A stretch of DNA of 55,671 bases from Opitutia bacterium (GTDB lineage Bacteria; Verrucomicrobiota; Verrucomicrobiia; Opitutales; Opitutaceae). A model generated the notes under the pieces. The model had not been told where the DNA came from. It searched no databases and saw only the letters and a program-made list of their open reading frames with translations. Location: the NCBI GenBank assembly GCA_016187945.1, contig JACPIT010000014.1:1-55671 (forward strand), read 5' to 3'. The position numbers were made by a program, and so were the translations under genes. This document shows positions 21,182 to 28,327 of this stretch, one piece after another. Positions within the stretch are counted from its first letter, which is position 1; each line of letters starts with the position of its first letter.

Positions 21182-21220
21182 AAAAAAAAACCGCGCCGTC
21201 TTCGAGAGCGGCGCGGTCTT
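21182..21220 (-). terminator. Intrinsic terminator of the tRNA-Tyr gene
   Basis: A 9-pair stem (ACCGCGCCG with CGGCGCGGT) read on the minus strand is followed by an uninterrupted run of nine T. It lies directly after the tRNA 3' end. A shorter TCTTTT on the other side could let it act on the plus-strand GH28 transcript too. Confidence 0.85.
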
Positions 21221-21227
21221 TTGAAAG

Positions 21228-21315
21228 TGGTGGTGGAGGCTGGAGTCGAACCAGCGAACGGCAGGAGCCGAATTGATTTACAGTCAACGCCCTTTGGCCA
21301 CTTGGATACTCCACC
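21228..21315 (-). tRNA. tRNA-Tyr (anticodon GTA)
   Basis: A class II tRNA with a long variable arm. The acceptor 5' GGTGGAG pairs with CTCCACC, the discriminator is A and CCA is encoded. The anticodon loop reads CTGTAAA with GTA, and the T-loop is GGTTCGACTCC. The body is 85 bases plus CCA. A T-tract terminator follows. Confidence 0.97.
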
Positions 21316-21454
21316 ATCAAATGAACGAATGGTCAAAGTAGGTGGAGCGGCGCGCGTTTGCCAAGAGGTTTTTTTCGGAAAGCGCGTTCAAATCACGATC
21401 GGCAGAAGGGGAGGCTACAAAGGGCGCAAAGGGCGCAAAATCAGAACTCCCGTC

Positions 21455-21528
21455 GTAGCAGCCGACGTAAGGAGGCTGGGGGGCGCGACCGCGGCGACGG
21501 TTCACAGCCTCCTCACCTCGGTTGCTAC
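21455..21528. repeat. GTAG-headed inverted repeat (REPIN-like)
   Basis: Two 24-base arms match in 21 of 24 positions when inverted (21455-21478 and 21505-21528), both with GTAG at the outer end. They are separated by 26 bases. The same arm sequence recurs at 53688-53778. It lies between tRNA-Tyr and the radC stop, after a short GGGCGCAAA direct repeat at about 21422-21439. Confidence 0.8.
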
Positions 21529-21549
21529 GGAAGGGCGATCTTGCCGCCT

Positions 21550-22266
21550 TCAAATCAGGCCGCCCTGGCGGAAGCTGAAGAAACCCACGCTGCGCGGGTC
21601 GGTGGCGGCTCGCCCGAGCACGACATGGTCGATGAGATCGATTTCGACGGCGCGGGCGGCCTCGCGGAGCTGGCGCGTGAGCTGGATGTCGGTGGCGCTC
21701 GGGGCCGGGTCGCCGCTCGGGTGGTTGTGCGCGCAGATGACGGCGGTGGCGCCGTGGCGGATCGCCTCGCGGAAAACCTCGCGCGGATGCGCGAGCGAAC
21801 TGGTCGCGGTGCCGGAGGTGATCTCGACCTGTTTCATCAGGCGGTTTTTCCGGTTCAGGCAGAGCACCCAGAATTTCTCGATCTGGAGGCCGGTGTAGTG
21901 CGGCGCGAGGTGATCGCGGACGAGTTCGGGGCGGTTGAGCAGCGGGTCGGTTTCGCCGGTGTCGGCGAGGACGCGGCGGGCGACTTCGAGCACGGCGACG
22001 AGTTGGAGCGCCTTGACGCGGCCAATGCCTTTGATGCGGCGGAAATCCGCCTCGGTCCACGCAACGAGCGTGCGCAGGGAGCCGGCTTCGGTGACGAGCT
22101 GCCGCGCGATCGTGAGGACGTTGTTACCTTTGCCTCCACTGCGCAGGAGCATGGCGAGCAGCTCGGTGTCGCTGAGCGCGGACGCGCCGAGCTTTTGCAG
22201 GCGTTCCTGCGGGCGGTCGGAGACCGCGAGGTCTTTGACGCGGAGGGGCGGGTAGGGATCGCTCAT
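21550..22266 (-). CDS. radC: RadC family protein (JAB/MPN metalloprotease-like domain)
   Basis: A 238-residue cytoplasmic protein named for DNA repair, whose biochemical role remains uncertain. The N-terminal half has helix-hairpin-helix-like sequence (RIKGIGRVKALQLVA near 78-92). The C-terminal JAMM motif AHNHPSGDPAPSATD near 172-186 keeps the HxH...S..D zinc-binding pattern. Length is typical. It is followed on the same strand, upstream, by the SurA-like and mfd genes, so a mfd-surA-radC transcription unit is possible (43-base gap to the chaperone stop). Confidence 0.93.
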   Translation of the reverse strand: MSDPYPPLRVKDLAVSDRPQERLQKLGASALSDTELLAMLLRSGGKGNNVLTIARQLVTEAGSLRTLVAWTEADFRRIKGIGRVKALQLVAVLEVARRVLADTGETDPLLNRPELVRDHLAPHYTGLQIEKFWVLCLNRKNRLMKQVEITSGTATSSLAHPREVFREAIRHGATAVICAHNHPSGDPAPSATDIQLTRQLREAARAVEIDLIDHVVLGRAATDPRSVGFFSFRQGGLI

Positions 22267-22309
22267 CGGGCCGGGGCGCTGCGCCCGCTGGCCCGCGAGC
22301 TGTGCGCAC

Positions 22310-23344
22310 TCAGTAGTGCTTCACGTAGCCGTTGCGTCGGAGTTTCTCGAGCCAGCGTTCCTGCGCCTGACGGGCGTATTGCTGGACGAGCATGCGCTCG
22401 ATCTGGTCGCGCACTTCGTCGAGCGGCTGGATGCCGGCGACTTTGCGCTCTTCGACGTAGAGGAGGAACGCGCCCTCGGGCATCACGAGCAGGTTGCTCG
22501 TCTGGCCTTTCTCGAGGGTGAAGATGACGTCGGAAAATTCCTTGCGGAGGTCGGACTTGCGCTGCCAGCCCCAGTCGCCGCCCTTGGTGCGGCGCGGGTC
22601 TTGCGAGTAGAGGCGGGCGAGGTCGATGAAGCTCGCGCCGGCCTTGAGCTGGTCGAGGACGGGCTGGGCTTTGGCGCGCAGCGCATCGTCGGATTCGCCC
22701 TCGGCGCGGTTGAACTGGATGAGGCGCAGGTGGACCTGGTCTTCCTGGTAGAAGCGCTCTTTGTTCTCGTCGTAGAACGTCTGGATCTTCACCGGGCTGA
22801 CCTGCGTGGCCGATTTTTTCTGCTGCTGGCGCATGTAGCCGTAGATCATGTCCTCTTCGACTTCCTTGCGGTAATCCTTCTGCGAGATGCCGCGGCCGCG
22901 GAGGTAGGCGAGATACTTGGAGCGGTCGCCTTCGAACTGCGTGGCGATGATCTCGGCGATCTGGTTGTCGACGAAGCTGGCGGGGACCTTGCGCTTCTCG
23001 TCCTTGTAGAATTCCTTCACGATCAGCACGCGGTCGATCAGGTCTTGCACGATCTGGTCCTGGAGCGCGGTGATCTTTTCGTTGAACTCGCGTTCGTTGC
23101 GGCTCTCGCGCTGCACCTGCGGGAGGAGCGGGGCGATTTCGCGGCGGATGTCGTCGACGGTGATGACCTTCTCCTCGACCACGGCGGCGATGCCGTTGGC
23201 GAATTGGAGGTTCAGCTTGTCGACGACGGCTTTCTCGACGTTTTCGGGAACCGGGTTGGCCTGCGCGCGAGCGAGATTCGGGAGGGCGGCGACCGCGCTC
23301 AGGGCGATGAGGGCGGAGGCGACACGGAGGCGGCGGAACGTCAT
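22310..23344 (-). CDS. SurA-like periplasmic peptidyl-prolyl isomerase/chaperone
   Basis: A 344-residue exported folding factor for outer-membrane proteins. The signal peptide ends at about NLARAQ. A SurA N-like helical domain follows (VEEKVITVDDIRREIAPLL), then a parvulin domain (YSQDPRRTKGGDWGW near 255-270, GAFLLYVEERKVAG near 300). Only one parvulin domain is seen, where E. coli SurA has two. The start overlaps the mfd stop by ATGA, indicating coupling. In-frame codons upstream lie inside mfd and were not used. Confidence 0.88.
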   Translation of the reverse strand: MTFRRLRVASALIALSAVAALPNLARAQANPVPENVEKAVVDKLNLQFANGIAAVVEEKVITVDDIRREIAPLLPQVQRESRNEREFNEKITALQDQIVQDLIDRVLIVKEFYKDEKRKVPASFVDNQIAEIIATQFEGDRSKYLAYLRGRGISQKDYRKEVEEDMIYGYMRQQQKKSATQVSPVKIQTFYDENKERFYQEDQVHLRLIQFNRAEGESDDALRAKAQPVLDQLKAGASFIDLARLYSQDPRRTKGGDWGWQRKSDLRKEFSDVIFTLEKGQTSNLLVMPEGAFLLYVEERKVAGIQPLDEVRDQIERMLVQQYARQAQERWLEKLRRNGYVKHY

Positions 23345-26300
23345 GGGTTCGGGAGATTGGTCAGAAAGACGATGAGTTCTTTCAACCTTGCGAGGGGGGT
23401 GGGGGCGGTCAAGCGGGGAAAGCGATTGTGGAGCTGGATGAAATCGTCGCGCCGGCCACTGTGGCGCAGACACTTCAGGCGTCCGGAATCCGTTTCGACG
23501 GACAACAAGCCCTTTTGTTCCGCTCGCACACGGATTTCCGTCACGAGCAGCAGTGCGCGGACCTCGTTGCCGAACTTGCCGAAACGGTCGCGCAACTCGG
23601 CCTCGAGCGCGCGCACAGCCTCGACTTTGTCCGCCATTGCCAACCGCCGGTAGAAATCGATGCGCAGGCGTGTCTCGCCGATGTAGGCGGCGGGGAGGCG
23701 GGCCTGAATCTTGGCGAACTCGCCCGCTTCGCGCTCGGCCTGTTTGAGCGCGCTGAAACTGTCGGTCGCATCCGCGCGCTTCGTGGTGGTGCTGTCCGCG
23801 CCCTCGCCGACGAAGACGAAATCGAGCTTCACGCTCGCGCGCACGGTCGCGGCGTGTTTCTCGCCCTTCAGGCGCGCGACGCTCTGCTTGAGCAACTGGC
23901 AATACAGCTCGAAGCCGACGCCGACGATGTGGCCGCTTTGCTCCGCGCCGAGGAGATTGCCGGCGCCGCGCAGCTCGAGGTCGCGCATCGCGATGCGGAA
24001 ACCGGCGCCGAGCTGGTTGTGCTGGCGGATGGCGCTGAGGCGCTGGCGCGCGAGGTCCATCACGCGCGCGTGGCGGTGGAGGAGCAGATAGGCGTAAGCC
24101 TGGTGCTTGAACCGCCCGACGCGGCCGCGGAGCTGGTAGAGTTGCGAAAGCCCGAAGCGATCCGCGCCCTCGATGATGATCGTGTTGCAGTTCGGAATAT
24201 CGAGGCCGCTCTCGATGATCGTTGTGCAAACGAGCACATGGTAATTGCCCGCGACGAAGTCCGTCATCACGTGTTCGAGGTCGTCCTCGTCCATCTGGCC
24301 GTGGCCGATGCCGATGTTCAGCTTCGGCAACAGCTCGCGCAAGCGGGCGGCGACGAGGTCGATCGTCTGCACGCGGTTGTGCAGATAGAAAACCTGCCCG
24401 CCGCGCCGCACCTCGTGCTGGATCGCCTCGACGACGACTTTCTCGTCGTAACTCTTCACGATCGTCTGGATCGGCAGGCGGTTTGTCGGCGCGGTTTCGA
24501 TCGTGCTGAGGTCGCGCGCGCCAGTGAGCGCGAGGTAAAGCGTGCGCGGGATCGGCGTGGCGCTCATCGAGAGCATGTCGACGTGCGCGCGCCAGCGCTT
24601 GAAGACTTCCTTGTGCTTCACGCCGAAGCGCTGCTCCTCGTCGATGATCACGAGCCCGAACTCCTTGAACACGACGTCGCGCTGCACGAGCCGATGCGTG
24701 CCGATGAGGATGTCGATCTTGCCGGTCGCGACCGCGGCGAGGATTTGCGTCTGCTCCTTACGCGAGCGGAAACGCGACACCATTTCCACGGCGACCGGGT
24801 AACCGGCCATGCGCTCGCGAAACGTATTGAGGTGCTGCTGTGCGAGCACGGTCGTCGGCACGAGCACGGCGACCTGCTTGCCGCCCATCACGGCCTTGAA
24901 CGCCGCGCGGATCGCCACCTCGGTCTTGCCGAAGCCGACGTCGCCGCACACGAGCCTGTCCATCGGGCGCGTTTTCTCCATGTCGGCCTTCGTCTCGACG
25001 ATCGCCTTCGCCTGATCGGGCGTCTCGGTGTAGGGAAACGCGGCCTCGAATTCCTTCTGCCAGGTGGCGTCCTCCGCGAACGCATGGCCGGGCTGCGCCT
25101 CGCGTCGCGCCTGGATCTGCAGCAACTCCGCGGCGAGATCGAGCGTGGCGCGTTCGGCGGCGGCGCGAACTTTTTCCCACTTGCCCGAGCCGACGCGGCC
25201 GAGTTGTGGCTTCACCTTCGCGAGGCCGACGTAGCGGCTGATCAGGTGCGACTCCTGGAGCGGGACGTGGAGCGTCACTTTGTCGTCGAATTCGAGCGAG
25301 ATCACCTCGCGGATGCCGTCGGCCGTCTCGAGCTTCGTCAGCCCGCGAAAGACCGCGACGCCGTGCTGGAGGTGGACGACGAAGTCGCCTTCGACGAGGT
25401 CGGCGAAATCGAGCAACTGATCGACGGCGGATGGCGTGACGAGCGCGCGCTTGCCGACGACGCGGCGCTGGCGCTTGCGACCGAAGATTTCGGTTTCGGT
25501 GACGGCGATGTAGCCGCAGGGGCGTGCCGATCGGGGTAGGGCGTGTCGTCCCGACGAGCCGCGTTCAGTGATGTCGGCGGTTGCGGCCGTCGGCTCATCC
25601 GGAGGATTCGCCCTACCAAACGTTACGCGAAACCCTTCGTTCACCGTGCCGCGCACGAAGCGCGGTTTCAGTTTCTTCAGATCGGCATCTTCTTCGAGCA
25701 GCTCGCGCGTGCGCTGTTCCTCGCCCTCCTTCGAGACGAAGAAATCCACGGCGTAGCCCTCGCGCTTCCAGGCGAGCACGCGCTCGAGGAAGTGCCGCCG
25801 CGCGACGTCTTCGGCTTCGAGGCGTTCGTGCGCGAGCTGGTTTTCCTCCGGAAACGAACGGTGGTGGAGCAACGATTCCGTGTCCCACGTCTGCTCGTCG
25901 CTGGCGCCATCGAAGAGCGCGCTCGCGAGATCGAGATCGCCGAGGCCGAAGAGGCGCGCGACGCGTGTCGCGAGCGCATCGAGCGCGGGTGGTAGGGCGA
26001 GTCGTCCCGACGAGCCGGGCTCGGGCGTTACGACCGCATCCGACGACGGCTCGCCGGGACGACTCGCCCTACCGGCGGCGGCGCCACCGAGCAGATCGAA
26101 CGCTTCCTCCAGCGCCCTCGGTTCGACGAGCACGGCGTGCGCGGCGGCACCCAGGTAGTCGAGCAGCGAGGCCTGCGCGTGGGTGGCGTGGATTTGCGGC
26201 GCGGCGGTGAGTGTCACGTGTTCGACGCCCTCGCCGGAGCGCTGCGACACCGGATCGAGCGCGCGGATGTCTTCGAGCGTGTCGCCGAAGAAATCGAGGC

Positions 26301-26862
26301 GGTAGGGCTGGTGCGCGGTGATCGGGTAGATGTCGACGATGCCGCCGCGCACCGCGTATTGGCCGGGCGCCTCGCAGACGGCTTCGCTGTCGTAGTCGAA
26401 CTGCCTCAGCAGCTCGAGCAGACCCTGAAACGGTCGCTCTTCGCCTTTGCGCAGCGTGACTTCGCGTTCGAAGAAATCCTCCGGCGGCGGGACGGGTTGC
26501 AGGAGCGCGCCGGGCGTCGCGAGCACGAGCAACGTGTCGGGCGCGGACGTGGCGTGTTTGCGGCCGCGGAGCTTGCTCAGGACGGCGAGACGGTCGCTGG
26601 CGGCGTTGAAAGCTTCGCGCATGTCGCGGTTGTCAGCCTGCGACTCGGGGAACACGAGCACGTCGAGCGCGGTTTTGCCGTTCGCCGCGTAGTGAAACAG
26701 CGCGAGGTCTTCGGCAAACGCGTCGAGTTCCCGCGCCTCCTCGACGACCACGAGCCACGTCGGCGCGGGGGCTTCCGCTACGAGTCGCGTGAGCGCGTAG
26801 GCGCGCGCCGGCGGACAAACGCCGGTGATCTTCGTGCGCGAGGCGGTGACGGGCTCCGACAT
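23341..26862 (-). CDS. mfd: Transcription-repair coupling factor with two REPIN-derived inserts
   Basis: An 1173-residue ATPase that removes stalled RNA polymerase and recruits UvrA. In order: UvrB-like N-terminal region with YAVRGGIVDIYP near 170, RNA-polymerase interaction domain (DLVEGDFVVHLQHGVAVFRG near 485), helicase with Walker A GDVGFGKT near 640 and DEEQRFGV near 738, LRGRVGR near 900, and a C-terminal TRCF domain. The ATG at MSEPVTASR was preferred; an upstream in-frame start would add 58 Arg-rich residues. Two 83-base GTAG inverted repeats are read through in frame, encoding residues about 264-291 and 416-443. They insert Gly/Pro/Ser-rich segments in the N-terminal half while all motor motifs stay intact. 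Confidence 0.95.
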   Translation of the reverse strand: MSEPVTASRTKITGVCPPARAYALTRLVAEAPAPTWLVVVEEARELDAFAEDLALFHYAANGKTALDVLVFPESQADNRDMREAFNAASDRLAVLSKLRGRKHATSAPDTLLVLATPGALLQPVPPPEDFFEREVTLRKGEERPFQGLLELLRQFDYDSEAVCEAPGQYAVRGGIVDIYPITAHQPYRLDFFGDTLEDIRALDPVSQRSGEGVEHVTLTAAPQIHATHAQASLLDYLGAAAHAVLVEPRALEEAFDLLGGAAAGRASRPGEPSSDAVVTPEPGSSGRLALPPALDALATRVARLFGLGDLDLASALFDGASDEQTWDTESLLHHRSFPEENQLAHERLEAEDVARRHFLERVLAWKREGYAVDFFVSKEGEEQRTRELLEEDADLKKLKPRFVRGTVNEGFRVTFGRANPPDEPTAATADITERGSSGRHALPRSARPCGYIAVTETEIFGRKRQRRVVGKRALVTPSAVDQLLDFADLVEGDFVVHLQHGVAVFRGLTKLETADGIREVISLEFDDKVTLHVPLQESHLISRYVGLAKVKPQLGRVGSGKWEKVRAAAERATLDLAAELLQIQARREAQPGHAFAEDATWQKEFEAAFPYTETPDQAKAIVETKADMEKTRPMDRLVCGDVGFGKTEVAIRAAFKAVMGGKQVAVLVPTTVLAQQHLNTFRERMAGYPVAVEMVSRFRSRKEQTQILAAVATGKIDILIGTHRLVQRDVVFKEFGLVIIDEEQRFGVKHKEVFKRWRAHVDMLSMSATPIPRTLYLALTGARDLSTIETAPTNRLPIQTIVKSYDEKVVVEAIQHEVRRGGQVFYLHNRVQTIDLVAARLRELLPKLNIGIGHGQMDEDDLEHVMTDFVAGNYHVLVCTTIIESGLDIPNCNTIIIEGADRFGLSQLYQLRGRVGRFKHQAYAYLLLHRHARVMDLARQRLSAIRQHNQLGAGFRIAMRDLELRGAGNLLGAEQSGHIVGVGFELYCQLLKQSVARLKGEKHAATVRASVKLDFVFVGEGADSTTTKRADATDSFSALKQAEREAGEFAKIQARLPAAYIGETRLRIDFYRRLAMADKVEAVRALEAELRDRFGKFGNEVRALLLVTEIRVRAEQKGLLSVETDSGRLKCLRHSGRRDDFIQLHNRFPRLTAPTPLARLKELIVFLTNLPNP
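25535..25617. repeat. GTAG inverted repeat inside mfd (copy A)
   Basis: 26-base arms at 25535-25560 and 25592-25617 around a 31-base loop. Both outer ends read GGTAGGGCG on their own strand. Arms match in roughly three quarters of positions. It is translated on the minus strand as residues about 416-443 of Mfd, between the N-terminal region and the RNA-polymerase-binding domain. Confidence 0.85.
25991..26073. repeat. GTAG inverted repeat inside mfd (copy B)
   Basis: 26-base arms at 25991-26016 and 26048-26073 match in 25 of 26 positions around a 31-base loop. Size and arms equal copy A, 374 bases away. It is translated as residues about 264-291 of Mfd. The near-perfect arms suggest a recent or maintained insertion. 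Confidence 0.9.
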
Positions 26863-26976
26863 GCGGGAATCGCTACGGTGCAGCACGCCGCGCGCGGCGC
26901 AAGCGGGCAGGTGTGTCTCTCGCAGAGACGGAAAGGGAGCCCCGTCCTCGGTGAGTCTTCGGCAGCGCGGGGACGC

Positions 26977-27003
26977 GGCTCGTCGGGGACGACTCGCCCT
27001 ACC
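26977..27003 (-). repeat. Solo GTAG repeat arm in the mfd-parA gap
   Basis: One arm of the same family as the two mfd copies (GACGACTCGCCCTACC end) with one extra G. No partner arm is nearby. It lies in the divergent promoter region between mfd and parA. Confidence 0.75.
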
Positions 27004-27062
27004 TCGGAGCGCGTCGCCCACTTCGCGCTCGACCACCTGCGGCGCTTCTCGAATAAAGCGGC

Positions 27063-27848
27063 ATGGCCTGCACGGTTTTCACCATCGCGAATCAAAAAGG
27101 CGGCGTCGGCAAGACGACCACCGCTGTGAATCTCGCTGCCGCACTCGCGGAGCGGAAGATTCACACGCTCGTCGTCGATCTCGATCCGCAGGCCAACGCC
27201 ACCAGCGCGCTCGGCGTAGAGAAACAGGAGGGCAAGTCGCTCTACAAGCCGCTCCACGGCGAAGGCAGTGCGTTCGAGATGCTGACGCCGACGGCGTGGG
27301 AACACCTCGCGCTCATCCCGTCCGAGGTCGACCTGGCCGCGATCGAGATCGAGCTGGCGCAGCAGGAAAATTACCTGCTCCGCCTGAAATCGGTGCTCGA
27401 TCCGATCCGCAATTCGAACGGCTACCGTGCCATCATCATCGATTGCCCGCCCGCGCTCGGCATGCTGTCGATGAACTCGCTCGCCGCCGCCGACCACCTG
27501 CTCATCGCGCTCCAGTGCGAATACATGGCGCTCGAAGGTCTCGGCCAGATTTTGAAGGTGGTCGACCGCCTGAAAAACGCCGGCGTGAACCCGACGCTCG
27601 ATGTCGGCGGCATCGTGATGACGATGTTCGACAGCCGCATTAACCTGGCGAAGCAGGTCGTCGAGGAAGTGCGCCAGCACCTGCCGGAGAAGATTTTCGG
27701 CACGGTGATTCCGCGCACGGTGCGTCTCAGCGAGGCGCCGAGCTTCGGCAAACCGATCTTCGCCTACGATCCGCACGGCCCGGGTGCCACCGCTTACCGC
27801 GCGCTGGCGAAGGAAGTCACGGAACGGTTCAAGCTCACGGAGAAGTGA
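27063..27848 (+). CDS. parA: ParA/Soj-type partition ATPase, without adjacent parB
   Basis: A 261-residue deviant-Walker ATPase that moves chromosome origin regions or other cargo by dynamic nucleoid binding. The deviant Walker A KGGVGKTTTAVN is at residues 11-22, DLDPQANATSALG near 40-52, and IIIDCPPALGMLS (Walker B) near 121. C-terminal PRTVRLSEAPSFGKPI is typical of chromosomal Soj/ParA. In most genomes parB follows directly; here about 480 non-coding bases follow. It is divergent from mfd. ParB may be elsewhere, or this may be an orphan ParA. Confidence 0.92.
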   Translation: MACTVFTIANQKGGVGKTTTAVNLAAALAERKIHTLVVDLDPQANATSALGVEKQEGKSLYKPLHGEGSAFEMLTPTAWEHLALIPSEVDLAAIEIELAQQENYLLRLKSVLDPIRNSNGYRAIIIDCPPALGMLSMNSLAAADHLLIALQCEYMALEGLGQILKVVDRLKNAGVNPTLDVGGIVMTMFDSRINLAKQVVEEVRQHLPEKIFGTVIPRTVRLSEAPSFGKPIFAYDPHGPGATAYRALAKEVTERFKLTEK

Positions 27849-27902
27849 GGCGTGCGGCGCCGCCGGCGAGCATGGCGGTCGATGGGCGGCGTCTGAAGCA
27901 GG

Positions 27903-27919
27903 GCCAGTCTTCGACTGGC
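27903..27919 (+). terminator. Small CUUCG-loop hairpin after parA
   Basis: A 6-pair perfect stem GCCAGT/ACTGGC with a CTTCG loop, 55 bases after the parA stop. The next bases are TTGTTCGC, so only a weak U-tract. It could be a terminator or the core of another small palindromic repeat. The rest of the 27849-28049 stretch shows nothing recognisable. Confidence 0.4.
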
Positions 27920-28049
27920 TTGTTCGCTTGTGCGTCGCGATGAGTTTCCGGCGAACGTGGCTGCACGTAGACCGCGCTTCGATTGCCCGGCATTGCGTCG
28001 AGCGTGGTGGTGAAGCGTCCTGCCAACTCGGATGCATCGCATTGTTGTT

Positions 28050-28131
28050 TGTCATCGCGAGCCCGACGTAGGCGGGCGCGGCGATCCAGCGAGCGCTGGA
28101 TTGCTTCGTCGCTACGCTCCTCGCAATGACA
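28050..28131. repeat. 82-base palindromic element with TGTCAT ends
   Basis: The outer ends TGTCATCGCGAG and CTCGCAATGACA are inverted, and the centre ATCCAGCG-AG-CGCTGGAT is a perfect palindrome. This dispersed element type (ending ...CTCGCAATGAC) is widespread in unrelated bacterial genomes. It lies in the gap before the CHASE kinase gene. Confidence 0.7.
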
Positions 28132-28327
28132 GATCGTGAGAGAGGTGAGACGGCGGGTGCTTTATCCAGGGGGGCGTGTGTGGGATGCGGGCTGACTGAA
28201 TCGTGCGCGTTCGACTGCGTCGAGTTCACGACGATAGACAAAACCGCGGTGCATGCGGCCATCGGGCGTTTTCCCGAGAAGTGCCGTCGCAGTTGCATGC
28301 GGACGGGCGAGCCGCTTTCGTCAGCCG

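Noticed and set aside
14561-21336. Very long open frames (over 900 codons) on the minus strand opposite the TonB receptor, amylase and GH28 genes
   Set aside because: They mirror high-GC coding genes on the plus strand, have His/Arg/Asp-rich low-complexity translations and no family motifs. This is the usual antisense artefact of GC-rich genomes.
21422-21439. GGGCGCAAA direct repeat as an attachment-site candidate next to tRNA-Tyr
   Set aside because: No integrase or phage gene nearby and no second copy of the tRNA 3' end in the window, so no integration is supported.
23411-25539. Long plus-strand frame opposite mfd
   Set aside because: Mfd helicase motifs are intact on the minus strand. 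The other frame shows no family features.
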